Positions 35,665-45,261 of a DNA stretch of 53,081 nt are shown here, piece after piece (position 1 is the stretch's first letter; every line of letters begins with the position of its first letter). Origin of the DNA: an uncultured bacterium (GTDB lineage Bacteria > Bacillota > Clostridia > Lachnospirales > Lachnospiraceae); NCBI GenBank assembly GCA_947073545.1, contig CAMTMP010000029.1, positions 1 through 53,081 of the forward strand, read 5' to 3'. A program made the position numbers and the translations under genes. A model generated the notes under the pieces. The model did not search any database. It saw nothing but the letters and a program-made list of their open reading frames with translations, and was not told the origin of the DNA.

Positions 35665-36138
35665 ATGGATCAAACGACAACAGGTAAGTTTATCACTAAG
35701 AAACGCAAAGAGCTGAATCTGACACAGGAACAGCTTTCTCAAAAATTAGGTGTCTCAAACAAAACAATATCAAAATGGGAAACAGGAAAATGTATGCCCG
35801 ACTATTCCATCATCGAGTTGTTATGTTCAGAACTGAACACAACGCTTGCCGAACTGATGAACGGAGAAGAGGACGACAAAAGCATACATACTTATGATAA
35901 TGAACAGATTGTGGAGATGATGAAGGAAATGCAGGATTTGAAAAATGCTAAGATCATGTTTACCGGATATATTCTGATTATAGTAGGTATTGTTATGTTA
36001 ACCCTCTCCCAACTGTTTGGCGGGACGGATTTTCAAGATTTTCTTTCCGGTTTCATGCTGGGATTATCCATTTGCCAGATGGTCATTGGCATTTTTATTG
36101 TCAGTCTGCAGATGGCAAATAAAAATAGAAACAAATAA
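35665..36138 (+). CDS. XRE-family regulator with two C-terminal membrane helices
   Basis: The 157-residue protein has a Cro/CI-type helix-turn-helix (FITKKRKELNLTQEQLSQKL and GVSNKTISKWETGKCMPD), a short linker, then two hydrophobic helices (about 96-115 and 123-147) before a KNRNK tail. It is probably a membrane-tethered repressor responding to envelope signals; that is inference. ATG at 35665 is chosen because GGAGG is 9 nt upstream. The ATG at 35659 is only 3 nt from that site. Confidence 0.88.
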   Translation: MDQTTTGKFITKKRKELNLTQEQLSQKLGVSNKTISKWETGKCMPDYSIIELLCSELNTTLAELMNGEEDDKSIHTYDNEQIVEMMKEMQDLKNAKIMFTGYILIIVGIVMLTLSQLFGGTDFQDFLSGFMLGLSICQMVIGIFIVSLQMANKNRNK

Positions 36139-36157
36139 GAAATACAGTTCGCAAAAT

Positions 36158-36190
36158 ATGCGCCCTCTCAAGCAAGCTTGGAGGGCGCAT
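36158..36190 (+). terminator. Strong hairpin after the XRE gene
   Basis: ATGCGCCCTCTCAAGC pairs with GCTTGGAGGGCGCAT with one bulged T and a 2-nt loop. The T-run follows only after 10 nt, so it is a probable but imperfect terminator. Confidence 0.6.
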
Positions 36191-36270
36191 TCTTGGGTGT
36201 TTTTCGTTATACTCGCAAAGCCGCGCTCGCGCGCTTTTTGTCCGTCTCTGACGCACCTTTGCTCATTCAC

Positions 36271-36322
36271 GGCGCAAGAAAAATAAATGTCGCTTCACGC
36301 CGCTTGTTTTTCTTTTTGCGCC
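36271..36322 (-). repeat. Stem directly after the groEL stop codon
   Basis: GGCGCAA (36271-36277) and TTGCGCC (36316-36322) close a 52-bp structure extended by A/T-rich pairing (AGAAAAA with TTTTTCT). The stem touches the groEL stop codon. In this it resembles the branched elements that start right after stop codons elsewhere in the window. It may act as the 3' end of the groESL transcript. Confidence 0.6.
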
Positions 36323-37990
<1,668 letters not shown>

Positions 37991-37999
37991 TTATTCAAT

Positions 38000-38096
38000 G
38001 TGGAGAATGCCGCTTTTCAAGCATTCTCCTGCGCGAGACTTAAAACTACTCCACAAAACAGCCTCTGCTGTGAGTGATTAGAAGTTCTTCTCACGC
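38000..38096. repeat. Branched palindromic element, copy C
   Basis: First hairpin GGAGAATGC (38002-38010) with GCATTCTCC (38021-38029). Outer arms GCGCGAGA (38031-38038) and TCTCACGC (38089-38096) pair with one mismatch that is a G-U pair on the transcribed strand. Inside is ACAGC/GCTGT. It is the most diverged copy and the only one not next to a stop codon. It follows copy D in the groES-groEL gap. Confidence 0.85.
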
Positions 38097-38106
38097 CAGC
38101 CTACAT

Positions 38107-38125
38107 GTCACAGCTTCGCTGTGAC
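38107..38125. repeat. Perfect hairpin between copies C and D
   Basis: GTCACAGC-TTC-GCTGTGAC, an 8-bp perfect stem. On the transcribed strand the loop is GCGAAGC, the same tight triloop that recurs in other palindromes of the window. Confidence 0.85.
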
Positions 38126-38135
38126 TCAAATCCAT

Positions 38136-38233
38136 GCGGAGAATGCCCGTATTCTGGGCATTCTCTGGTGTGAGACTTAGTATTTCTTCGCGAAGCAGCC
38201 TCTGCTGCGAGTGATTAGAAGTACTTCTCACAC
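38136..38233. repeat. Branched palindromic element, copy D
   Basis: First hairpin GAGAATGCCC (38139-38148) with GGGCATTCTC (38156-38165). Outer arms GTGTGAGA (38168-38175) and TCTCACAC (38226-38233) are perfect and enclose AGTATTTCT/AGAAGTACT and GCAG/CTGC pairs. The element overlaps the last base of the groES stop codon. Confidence 0.9.
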
Positions 38234-38520
38234 TACTCTACGACTGCTAAAATATCATTCTGTCTCACGATAATATATTCCTCATCCTCGCCCAGCTTAA
38301 CCTCTGTGCCGGAATATTTGGAGTAAATGACCTGATCGCCGACTTTGACTTCCATCTTCACTTCCTTGCCGTCCACAACGCCGCCGGGGCCTACCGCAAT
38401 CACTTCAGCCTGTTGGGGTTTCTCTTTGCTCTGTCCCGGTAAAACAATACCGGATTTCGTGGTCTCCTCCGCCTCCAACTGCTTTAAAACAACTCTGTCG
38501 CCAAGTGGTGTTAACTTCAT
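38233..38520 (-). CDS. groES: Co-chaperonin GroES (10 kDa)
   Basis: The 95-residue lid of the GroEL chamber has the family segments LTPLGDRVVLKQLEAEETT, SGIVLPGQSKEKPQQAEVIA (mobile loop) and QVIYSKYSGTEVK. GGAGG lies 8 nt before ATG. The gene is first in the groESL operon under a CIRCE-controlled promoter. Confidence 0.98.
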   Translation of the reverse strand: MKLTPLGDRVVLKQLEAEETTKSGIVLPGQSKEKPQQAEVIAVGPGGVVDGKEVKMEVKVGDQVIYSKYSGTEVKLGEDEEYIIVRQNDILAVVE

Positions 38521-38574
38521 AATAACTGCCTCCTTCTTATTATGTGATACATTTTGTTCTTATCCTTTGACCTG

Positions 38575-38601
38575 TTAGCACTCACCTCTTATGAGTGCTA
38601 A
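38575..38601. promoter_or_regulatory. CIRCE operator (HrcA binding site)
   Basis: TTAGCACTC (38575-38583), 9-bp spacer, GAGTGCTAA (38593-38601): a perfect CIRCE element. The heat-shock repressor HrcA binds it and should control groES-groEL. It lies between the promoter and the groES start. Confidence 0.98.
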
Positions 38602-38612
38602 CTCTGGAACAT

Positions 38613-38641
38613 ATATTATCTTCATATGCGGGTGTTTGCAA
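38613..38641 (-). promoter_or_regulatory. groESL promoter
   Basis: Minus strand: TTGCAA (38641-38636), 17-bp spacer, TAATAT (38618-38613). The predicted start site falls at the edge of CIRCE. Confidence 0.88.
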
Positions 38642-38943
38642 ATGGTTCTACATGCATACACAATATTATATCTCTTGAATTCTCACTCTTTCTTTTATTA
38701 TCTCTCATTTTCTTGCTTTTACCCCGAAAATGGGATTTAATACTTATTTTATATTTTCAGGTTCCATCCCCGGAAACTCCCATATTTCCTCTTTCACAAA
38801 AGTATATTCTCCCATTTGTGCCTCACACACCTATAGTTTTCCTCCGCCTGCCGCGCGTTTCCCGCTTTCCGGTGGACATGATACAGCATCGCCGCCAATT
38901 TGCGCCGCATGTGGGACATTTCATCGTATTTTACAACCTTTCT
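38642..38943. other. Gap without a supported gene
   Basis: This A/T-rich 302-bp stretch lies upstream of the groESL promoter and downstream of the zinc-ribbon gene. A plus-strand frame runs through it but has no ribosome-binding site, has a low-complexity Leu/Phe/Pro composition and overlaps the minus-strand gene. I see no terminator or RNA here. Confidence 0.6.
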
Positions 38944-39460
38944 TCACTCTGTCCCGATGTGTTCTTTCACAAATTCTTTTATTTTCTTTTTCGCAGTCGG
39001 ATAGTCGAAGTAAACGTCGTATTCGTCCTCCACACAACAAGCCCCGTAAAACCGGATAAGCTCCTCTTCCGATATGCCAAACACCGTGCCGATCTGCTCC
39101 TTGACTTCCTCCTGATATGCCGCAATCAGCGTTTTCTCCGCCTCCGTGTAGGGCGCCCTGGTCTCCTCCACCGTATGCTCATGATCCGTCCATTTTATGC
39201 CAAAAAAAGAGCAGCCCGACACAAGCAGTCAAAACCGCGGTCACCAGAACCGTCACCCGAATCACACACCCGGGTTTTCCGATTTCCCTGCGGTACTCTC
39301 TGACCGGCGAAACGGACAGTTCCTCCACGTCCTTCTTTATGTCATAAAGCTGCTCCATATACTGTTTCTCGCCGCCAACAGCGTTCAGCGCACCGCAGTA
39401 CGGGCACTTCGCGCTGTCTTCCACAATTGGCGCATGACAATTTTCGCAATAAATCATCAT
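38944..39460 (-). pseudogene. Zinc-ribbon membrane protein gene split by a frameshift in a T7 run
   Basis: The first frame (39460-39179) encodes a zinc ribbon (YCENCHAPIVEDSAKCPYCG) and a membrane helix (VIRVTVLVTAVLTACVGLLFF), then stops after HKMDGS. The second frame (to 38944) continues smoothly: GIKWTDHEHTVEETRAPYTE to a charged C-terminal domain of about 80 residues. The frames meet at seven T residues on the minus strand (39208-39202). Removing one T gives a single protein of about 170 residues. Either the run was miscounted, the gene is broken, or slippage is used. The start directly abuts the stop of the upstream GGDEF-like gene, so the two are coupled. Confidence 0.75.
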
Positions 39461-40387
39461 TTAAGTTCTCTTTTCCAACCGTTCCCTGTAGCCGGGCGCA
39501 TTTTTAATCTCGAATTTATTGTTGAACATCTCATACTCCGCATCGTCGAGCTTGTCTTCGATCATTTCCTCCACATTCGTCTTATAGACGATGCCACAGG
39601 CAACGGAAGGCGCAAGCACCGCATCCTCAAAAGACAGACACGCCTGCTGCACTCTGCCGCAGTACGACTCAGCCTCGCCGTCCTCCGCCATGGGAATCAG
39701 CACGATAAACACATCCCCGTCCACGCGGCCAATCACATAATCCGGCTTCTTCTCCTGCTTCAGAATATCGGCAATGGTCTTAATCAGCCGGTCGCTCTCC
39801 TCGTCCCCGAAATGGTCGTTCACATACTTCCAGTCATTTATGTTCACATTGATAACAGCTACCGGCACCACTTCCGCCCTGTCTATCAGCCTCATGTGCT
39901 CCTCAAAATACAGCTTATGGTACACTCCGGTAAGCGCGTCCTCGTTTTCTCCTCTGGCCGTCTGTACATGCTGTACGCCCAGCTTCTGCTCCAGCCCGTC
40001 CACATAGATCGCCATCTCCGTATGCAGATAAGTCTCCTCACCCCAATGGGAAAGCATGGCCGCAAAACCGTCCAGCATTCTCTCCACAGCCTGTCGTTTT
40101 TCCTCCGGTACCTTGCCCGTTTCGGCATACAAATGCGCGATCGTCCTGCCGTATACTTTGACCTTGCGTCCCGGCTCCCCGACAACATCCGGCGTAAAGC
40201 CCGCGAAACCTCCCACAGATATAATCTTCTCGCCATGTCTTTCTGTCACCAGAAGAGCGGCTCCCGTCACCGCGCTGAGCGCTTTGCAGTATTCCGCCAG
40301 TGTATCCAGCGCGTAAAGATTATCCATGGAATAGCTTCTGATATTTTCTTTGATTCTCTGCTCAAAAGGAATTGCTTTGTAGTCCAT
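39461..40387 (-). CDS. GAF-like protein with degenerate GGDEF domain
   Basis: The 308-residue soluble protein has an N-terminal GAF/PAS-like region (about 30-125, LSAVTGAALLVTERHGEKI) and a C-terminal GGDEF fold starting at DALTGVYHKLYFEEHM. The substrate motif INVNINDWKYVNDHFGDEES is close to active enzymes. However, the signature reads GRVDGDVFIV instead of GRxGGDEF, so cyclase activity is unlikely and a binding or scaffold role is more probable. ATG at 40387 is chosen, with GGGAG 12 nt upstream. It has its own promoter and leads directly into the zinc-ribbon gene. Confidence 0.83.
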   Translation of the reverse strand: MDYKAIPFEQRIKENIRSYSMDNLYALDTLAEYCKALSAVTGAALLVTERHGEKIISVGGFAGFTPDVVGEPGRKVKVYGRTIAHLYAETGKVPEEKRQAVERMLDGFAAMLSHWGEETYLHTEMAIYVDGLEQKLGVQHVQTARGENEDALTGVYHKLYFEEHMRLIDRAEVVPVAVINVNINDWKYVNDHFGDEESDRLIKTIADILKQEKKPDYVIGRVDGDVFIVLIPMAEDGEAESYCGRVQQACLSFEDAVLAPSVACGIVYKTNVEEMIEDKLDDAEYEMFNNKFEIKNAPGYRERLEKRT

Positions 40388-40549
40388 ATGCCGTCTGTTC
40401 TCCCATTTCATAATTTTGGTTCTGCTTGTATCATTCTGCCTTTAGCCGACACCATCATATTCTCCGTAAACTTTTTGTCCGGCCTAATCACATCGAAGGG
40501 TGTCTCCAAAAAAATATGCAGGAAAGATTTCCGCTTTCCCTATAGACTT

Positions 40550-40578
40550 ATTCTAACAAATAACATAACGCTTGTGAA
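40550..40578 (-). promoter_or_regulatory. Promoter of the degenerate GGDEF gene
   Basis: Minus strand: TTCACA (40578-40573), 17-bp spacer, TAGAAT (40555-40550). The leader that follows holds a short hairpin (GGGAAAG/CTTTCCT, 40521-40541) and a T-run, which might be an attenuator. Confidence 0.7.
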
Positions 40579-40625
40579 GTTGAAAATGGATTTCCGCTGG
40601 CATATATTTTGTGTTTCAAATCAGG

Positions 40626-41141
40626 TTATAGGTAATTCCGACTGTGATAGTCTCGCTCCTCCACCCCGTTCATGGCATTGAGCTTCAGCGCAAGCAAAAA
40701 GAAATAGCCGGAGAGCAGATTACCAAGATCCAAAAGCCCGTCCGGAACCCCGCCGCCCCGCTGCATATATCTGTACAGCAGCCGTACCAGACACTTGGCC
40801 TTTACCCGCAGAAGATGGGCCGTGCACGCACTCTGACAGCCGCATGGCAGCACAAAACCGTGTACCCGGCTCTCCTTCTGCAGTCTGTCCACAGCAGAAG
40901 CCAGACGTGCGGTTTCCCCGGCCGTCACCGTAAAGGTGGTGCGCAGGGTCGGATTCATATGATAAATCAGCTCGCAGACCCATAAAAGCTCCTCCGCCAG
41001 AGCCGGTTCCGCGATCTGGCTTCGCAGCAGTCCGGCCGCGCTTGCCAGTTCGTCCGTCAGCAGTTCAAAGTCACAGCGCAGATCCTCGTCCGCGTCGCAT
41101 AAAAACGGGTACGCCTCATAAGGGCTTCTGTAAACCGACAT
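40626..41141 (-). CDS. Cobalamin adenosyltransferase-like protein (PduO/MMAB fold)
   Basis: The 171-residue helical protein matches the general plan of PduO-type ATP:cob(I)alamin adenosyltransferases. The segment HGFVLPCGCQSACTAHLLRV corresponds to the conserved FVLPGGSxxAAxLHxAR region, and the C-terminal DLGNLLSGYFFLLALKLN corresponds to RLSDLLFVLAR. Key Arg and Glu residues of the classic RRAE motif are not obvious (KAKCLVRLL instead), and four Cys are unusual. It may be a diverged enzyme or a cobalamin-binding relative. The context, last gene of a B12 riboswitch-controlled transporter operon, supports a cobalamin role. GGAGG precedes ATG. Confidence 0.68.
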   Translation of the reverse strand: MSVYRSPYEAYPFLCDADEDLRCDFELLTDELASAAGLLRSQIAEPALAEELLWVCELIYHMNPTLRTTFTVTAGETARLASAVDRLQKESRVHGFVLPCGCQSACTAHLLRVKAKCLVRLLYRYMQRGGGVPDGLLDLGNLLSGYFFLLALKLNAMNGVEERDYHSRNYL

Positions 41142-41214
41142 GTTCTCTCCTCCTTTCGCGCTGCCGCTTGCCCTCCGGTTTCATAGCAGCGCGCAATGTC
41201 CTGTTCCTTTTTTC

Positions 41215-41985
41215 TCACACCCACCGTCCATAAATCCCTTTCATATAGCGGCGCACATCCATCCCGTAAAGCCGGTCCAGCAGCTTCTCATCCAGCTCTT
41301 CCACCAGACCGCAGGCAAGCGCTCTTCCCTCCTCCAATAAAAGCGCCGTATCGGCAAAGGCAAGCGCCAGACTAAGATCGTGAAACACCCCCGCCACACA
41401 CCGTCCCTGATCTGCCGTCCAATCCCGCAGGCTCTCCAAAAGCGCCGCCTGATAACGCAGATCCAGATGGTTTGCCGGTTCGTCCAAAAGAATGACCTGC
41501 GGCTCCTGCGCAAAGGTTCTGGCCAGAAATACCCGCTGGAGCTGACCTCCCGAAAGTCTTGTCACCAGTTGTTCCCTCAATTCCCAGACACCTGTGCGCC
41601 GCATGGCATCCTCCACAGCCGCACGGTCAGCCGTCGTTTCCACCGGAAACAGAGAACCGCCGTGGTGAGCATAGCGTCCAAGCATCACTGTTTCGTAGAC
41701 CGTATAGTCAAAACCCGCCTGTGAAAACTGACTCATCAGCGCGACCCTTTTCGCCCGCTGCCCAAAAGACACGCCTTTCAGGGAAAAACCGTCTGCCTCC
41801 ACACGCCCCTGCCACGGAATCACCCCCGCAAGGGCGCGCAAAAGCGTGGTTTTTCCGCATCCGTTAGGTCCCAGAATACACAACCGCCCACCTGCCGCCA
41901 CCTGAAAGGATAAATCATGGATCACCCGTGTTTTTCCGTAACCACAGGATAAATGTTCCACCTTAAGCATCGTTATTCCGTTCAT
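41215..41985 (-). CDS. btuD: ABC transporter ATPase, cobalamin/iron type
   Basis: The 256-residue protein has Walker A GPNGCGKTT, the Q-loop region ALMSQFSQ, signature LSGGQLQRVFLAR, Walker B VILLDEPANHLDL and the switch His in VFHDLSLALAF. It belongs to the FecE/BtuD family and drives uptake through the permease encoded upstream. ATG at 41985 has GGAG 7 nt before it. The cobalamin riboswitch at the head of the operon favours B12 over iron-siderophore. Confidence 0.9.
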   Translation of the reverse strand: MNGITMLKVEHLSCGYGKTRVIHDLSFQVAAGGRLCILGPNGCGKTTLLRALAGVIPWQGRVEADGFSLKGVSFGQRAKRVALMSQFSQAGFDYTVYETVMLGRYAHHGGSLFPVETTADRAAVEDAMRRTGVWELREQLVTRLSGGQLQRVFLARTFAQEPQVILLDEPANHLDLRYQAALLESLRDWTADQGRCVAGVFHDLSLALAFADTALLLEEGRALACGLVEELDEKLLDRLYGMDVRRYMKGIYGRWV

Positions 41986-42056
41986 GACTTACTCCAGTTC
42001 CTGTTGTTTCTTATTTCGCGGCTTCTGCCGGTCTCCTGTCGCCTGTCAAATTTCAT

Positions 42057-43115
42057 TCATCCATTCTTTCGCCCGCCGAAAAAGAGATACAGAAAAAAGG
42101 GTGCGCCAAGCAGCGCCGTGATGGAGCCAATCGGTATCTCATGAGGCGGCGTAAGGGTTCTGGCCGCCAGATCACAGAGCACCAGAAAAGTCCCTCCGAA
42201 AAGGGCGCAGGCCGGAAGCGTCCGCCTGTGTGCCGCGCCGAAAAAACGCCTTGCAATATGGGGCACAATGAGGTCCACAAAGCCGATGATCCCCACAAAG
42301 GCTACCGCCGTCCCTGTCAGCACCGCCACTGCCGCCATCAGTCTTCCCTTGACCCGGCGCAGATCCACCCCCATGGAAAGCGCCTGCTCCTCCCCGAACG
42401 TCATCACGTCAAGCTCTCCTGCATAGCGCAGAAAATAGAGACAGATTACAACCGTGACCGGCAGAAGCGCCCACACCGCACTCCACTCCCGCATGGAAAA
42501 GCTGCCAAGCTGCCAGAGCTGGATGCGCTGCGCGTGTGCGGGAGAGCCCGTCGCAAGCAGAGACATGAGCGCCGTGCAAAACAGGGAAATCACCATGCCA
42601 AGCAGAATCACGGTTACATTGGACATATTCCGGTCCAGTTTTGCCGAAAGAAACAGCACCAGACATACGGTGCCAAGCGCGAACATAAGGCTGACGGCTG
42701 GCATCAGAAACGTACCGACAACCGCCACAGCGCCTCCCAGCACAATGACAACCGCCGCGCCGAGTCCCGCGCCGGACGACACCCCCAGCCCAAAAGGCGA
42801 CGCCAGCGGATTTTGTAAGAGCGACTGCATCACCGCGCCGCACAGGGCGAGGGCCGCCCCTGTCAGAAATGCCAGCAGCACCCGCGGCAGACGCATATCG
42901 AGCACCATGACACTGTAATTTGCGGGAATATGGTCCGGCAGGGATTGTCCGAAAAAACGCGCCGCCAGAATGGCAAGGATATCTGCCGGCGGCACATACA
43001 CGCTCCCAATCCCAACCCCAAAAAGCAGGGTCAAAAGCGCCGCCAGAAAGAGTATCCCCATTTTCGTTCCTGTCCCCATGTTTATCTTCAGTCCCATGAC
43101 AGTTTTCTTCCTCAT
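42057..43115 (-). CDS. btuC: ABC transporter permease, FecCD/BtuC family
   Basis: The 352-residue protein has about ten membrane helices and the family segments MRLPRVLLAFLTGAALALCG, NPLASPFGLGVSSGAGLGAA and FVGIIGFVDLIVPHIARRFF, the last being the ATPase-coupling loop. The start overlaps the stop of the binding-protein gene as ATGA, indicating translational coupling. It forms the membrane channel of the predicted cobalamin importer. Confidence 0.93.
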   Translation of the reverse strand: MRKKTVMGLKINMGTGTKMGILFLAALLTLLFGVGIGSVYVPPADILAILAARFFGQSLPDHIPANYSVMVLDMRLPRVLLAFLTGAALALCGAVMQSLLQNPLASPFGLGVSSGAGLGAAVVIVLGGAVAVVGTFLMPAVSLMFALGTVCLVLFLSAKLDRNMSNVTVILLGMVISLFCTALMSLLATGSPAHAQRIQLWQLGSFSMREWSAVWALLPVTVVICLYFLRYAGELDVMTFGEEQALSMGVDLRRVKGRLMAAVAVLTGTAVAFVGIIGFVDLIVPHIARRFFGAAHRRTLPACALFGGTFLVLCDLAARTLTPPHEIPIGSITALLGAPFFLYLFFGGRKNG

Positions 43116-44200
43116 TCCGCCTCGAAACGCTCCGGATAGAGCGCCCGCGCCATCTCTTCCACCGCAATCACAATATTCTGGTCAGGCAGAGACGACGCCA
43201 TATTGTCAATATAGTAGACCTCCTTATTCTGCACGGCGGCCACTCCGGCCCATCCCTCCCTGCCGAGAATCTCCTCCACAGGCGCATCCGTATAGTTCAC
43301 ATTTGTAAAAACAACATCCGGGTTGGCGGCAACCACGGTTTCGCCCTCTAAAGCCAGCCAGCCGCTCTCCTCCGCCAGCACATTCCTGCCGCCCGCCAGT
43401 TCGATCAGCTCATGCAGATAGGTGCCGCCGCCGCTGCTGTACATATAAGGCGCAGGCGATATTTCAAAGTAGACGCTTTTACGCTCTTCCTCAGGGATAT
43501 CAGAAACGATATCAGACAGTCTTTTCAGTTCCGCATCCATCCCGGCCACAACGCGTTCTCCCGCTTCCGGCACGCCAAGGGCCGCCGCCAGAAACCGGAT
43601 GTCGCTTCGCACCCCCTCCACGCTCTCGCTGGTAGGCACGCAGATCACGCACACACCGGCATCAATCAATGGCTGATAGGGCGCCTCCTGATCGTAGAGA
43701 GAAAGGTTTGACACCAAAAGTATATCCGGCGCAAGCGCAGTTAACTGCTCCACATCGGGACTCACCGTATCAAAGGTGGGAACATCCTCCGGCAGTCCCG
43801 CAAGACCTACGCTCTGTAAATCGTAACCGGCTATCTTTTCCCCCACACCAAGAGCCACCAGCGTCTCACAGATCGAGGGCGCAAGGGCTACCACGGAATC
43901 TACCTGATCGGGGATGGCAATAGACGCGCCGCTCGGGTCTGTTGTGGGAAGTTCCTGTGACGGTTCTGCCGCAGCCTCTGTTTCCGCAGACTGTTCTGCG
44001 GACACTTCCGATTCCGTCTGTGCAGCCTGCTCTGCGGCCGTTTCTGACTCCGTCTGCGCAGGCTGTGCCTCAGATACCGCTTCGTCAGGCTGCGCCTCCG
44101 GTACTGCCCCGCCGCAGGCCGTCAGGACAAGCAGCATACCGAGCAGACATGCCGTGATCCTCGTTTTTTTCCTACACTGTGATTTGGTTTCTTTTTTCAT
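43112..44200 (-). CDS. btuF: Cobalamin-binding lipoprotein of an ABC transporter
   Basis: The 362-residue lipoprotein has a signal with lipobox VLTAC (Cys29), an Ala/Glu/Gln-rich linker made of near-repeats (33-82), and a helical-backbone binding domain of the BtuF/FhuD type (VDSVVALAPSICETLVALGV, APDILLVSNLS, NPDVVFTNVNY). It captures the substrate outside the cell and delivers it to the permease. The ATG at 44200 has GAGGAG 6 nt upstream. The open frame extends further into the riboswitch but that part is not protein. Confidence 0.91.
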   Translation of the reverse strand: MKKETKSQCRKKTRITACLLGMLLVLTACGGAVPEAQPDEAVSEAQPAQTESETAAEQAAQTESEVSAEQSAETEAAAEPSQELPTTDPSGASIAIPDQVDSVVALAPSICETLVALGVGEKIAGYDLQSVGLAGLPEDVPTFDTVSPDVEQLTALAPDILLVSNLSLYDQEAPYQPLIDAGVCVICVPTSESVEGVRSDIRFLAAALGVPEAGERVVAGMDAELKRLSDIVSDIPEEERKSVYFEISPAPYMYSSGGGTYLHELIELAGGRNVLAEESGWLALEGETVVAANPDVVFTNVNYTDAPVEEILGREGWAGVAAVQNKEVYYIDNMASSLPDQNIVIAVEEMARALYPERFEAE

Positions 44201-44256
44201 GTTTTTCTCCTCGTTTTCTCCTGTCTCTGTCGCTTTCTGACTCTGCTGATGCGCGC

Positions 44257-44317
44257 AAAAAGCGCCCGGCACCGGGGTGCTGGACGCCAAAGGCCCTGCC
44301 GCAGACGCGGCAAGGCC
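44257..44317 (-). terminator. Riboswitch expression platform with intrinsic terminator
   Basis: On the minus strand a first hairpin pairs GGCCTTGCCGC (44317-44307) with GCGGCAGGGCC (44302-44292). A second pairs GCGTCCAGCACC with GGTGCCGGGCGC (44287-44262) and is followed by five T (44261-44257). It lies between the aptamer and the binding-protein start, so B12 binding should favour termination. Confidence 0.85.
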
Positions 44318-44350
44318 GAATATCGCGCAGTTCCGGTTTCGGCAGAATGC

Positions 44351-44458
44351 CATCAGACTGCCATGTATCTGGCTTATCCTTTTACAAGGCTTCACAGTGA
44401 CCGACTCGCAGGGCTTTTCACCCTATTCCATGTGCCGCTAAAGCGGCTGCAGCTGATG
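44351..44458 (-). promoter_or_regulatory. Cobalamin riboswitch aptamer
   Basis: Minus-strand RNA shows the class hallmarks in order: P1 arms CATCAG (44458-44453) and CTGATG (44356-44351), GGAATAGGGTGAAAAGCCC (44429-44411), the CACTGT core (44399-44394), and the B12-box-like AAGCCAGATACATGGC (GCC...GGC at 44373-44360). It heads the binding protein-permease-ATPase-adenosyltransferase-like operon. It begins just after the tpiA stop; no clear promoter separates them, so transcription may start inside tpiA or come from upstream. Confidence 0.88.
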
Positions 44459-44479
44459 CAATATCCAATTTATTATTTC

Positions 44480-45226
44480 TTACGCGTTCACGATCTGCCC
44501 AAAATCAGGCTTCAAGGATGCGCCGCCGATCAGTCCGCCATCGATGTCAGGCTTGGACAGAAGCTCAGCCGCATTACTTGCATTCATGGAGCCGCCGTAC
44601 TGGATGCGCACTGCCTCAGCGGTAGCCTCATCGTACATCTCAGCGATGCAGTCGCGGATGCCCTTGCATACTTCCTGTGCCTGATCGGAGGTGGCGGTCT
44701 TGCCGGTTCCAATCGCCCAGATCGGCTCGTATGCGATAACCATGCCCTTCACCTGATCAGCGGTAACGCCTGCCAGATCGGACTTGATCTGCAATCTGAT
44801 CCAATCCATGGTCACGTTCATCTCTCTCTGCTCCAAGGACTCGCCACAGCACAAGATCGGCACAAGACCTGCCTCCAGTGCCTTAAGCACCTTCTTGTTT
44901 AAGAAAGCGTCGTCCTCCTTGAAGTACTCTCTTCTCTCGGAGTGGCCGATAATCACATACTCCACTCCCGCGTCTTTGAGCATGGGAGCGGAAATCTCGC
45001 CCGTGTACGCGCCCTTGTCCTCGATATAGAAGTTCTCAGCGCCCACATGTACGTTTGTGCCCTTGACAGCCTCCGCCACGGGTACAATGTCAATCGCGGG
45101 TACGCAGTAAACCACGTCAACCGCATCGTTTGCTACCAGATCTTTTAAAGTCGCGCAAAGCGCAACTGCCTCGCTGGGAGTCATGTTCATCTTCCAGTTT
45201 CCGGCGATAATTCTTCTTCTAGCCAT
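44480..45226 (-). CDS. tpiA: Triosephosphate isomerase
   Basis: The 248-residue TIM-barrel enzyme interconverts dihydroxyacetone phosphate and glyceraldehyde 3-phosphate in glycolysis. Visible: IIAGNWKMN (catalytic Lys region), [13 protein letters not shown] (catalytic His), [15 protein letters not shown] (catalytic Glu and loop 6), and the phosphate-binding [12 protein letters not shown] and [12 protein letters not shown] at 45226 has AGGAG 9 nt upstream. It is last in the gap-pgk-tpiA order. Confidence 0.98.
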   Translation of the reverse strand: MARRRIIAGNWKMNMTPSEAVALCATLKDLVANDAVDVVYCVPAIDIVPVAEAVKGTNVHVGAENFYIEDKGAYTGEISAPMLKDAGVEYVIIGHSERREYFKEDDAFLNKKVLKALEAGLVPILCCGESLEQREMNVTMDWIRLQIKSDLAGVTADQVKGMVIAYEPIWAIGTGKTATSDQAQEVCKGIRDCIAEMYDEATAEAVRIQYGGSMNASNAAELLSKPDIDGGLIGGASLKPDFGQIVNA

Positions 45227-45261
45227 TGTAGTAATCTCCTTATTTTCTATTATTTTCATAC

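Noticed and set aside
38626..39303. 225-codon plus-strand frame with a hydrophobic start
   Set aside because: It overlaps the groESL promoter region and the zinc-ribbon gene and shows low-complexity Leu/Phe/Pro composition.
39197..40681. 494-codon plus-strand frame
   Set aside because: It runs antisense through two supported minus-strand genes, has no recognisable domain and no ribosome-binding site.
44201..44395. 65-codon N-terminal extension of the cobalamin-binding protein
   Set aside because: It translates the riboswitch and its terminator and would bury the lipoprotein signal; the ATG at 44200 has GAGGAG upstream.
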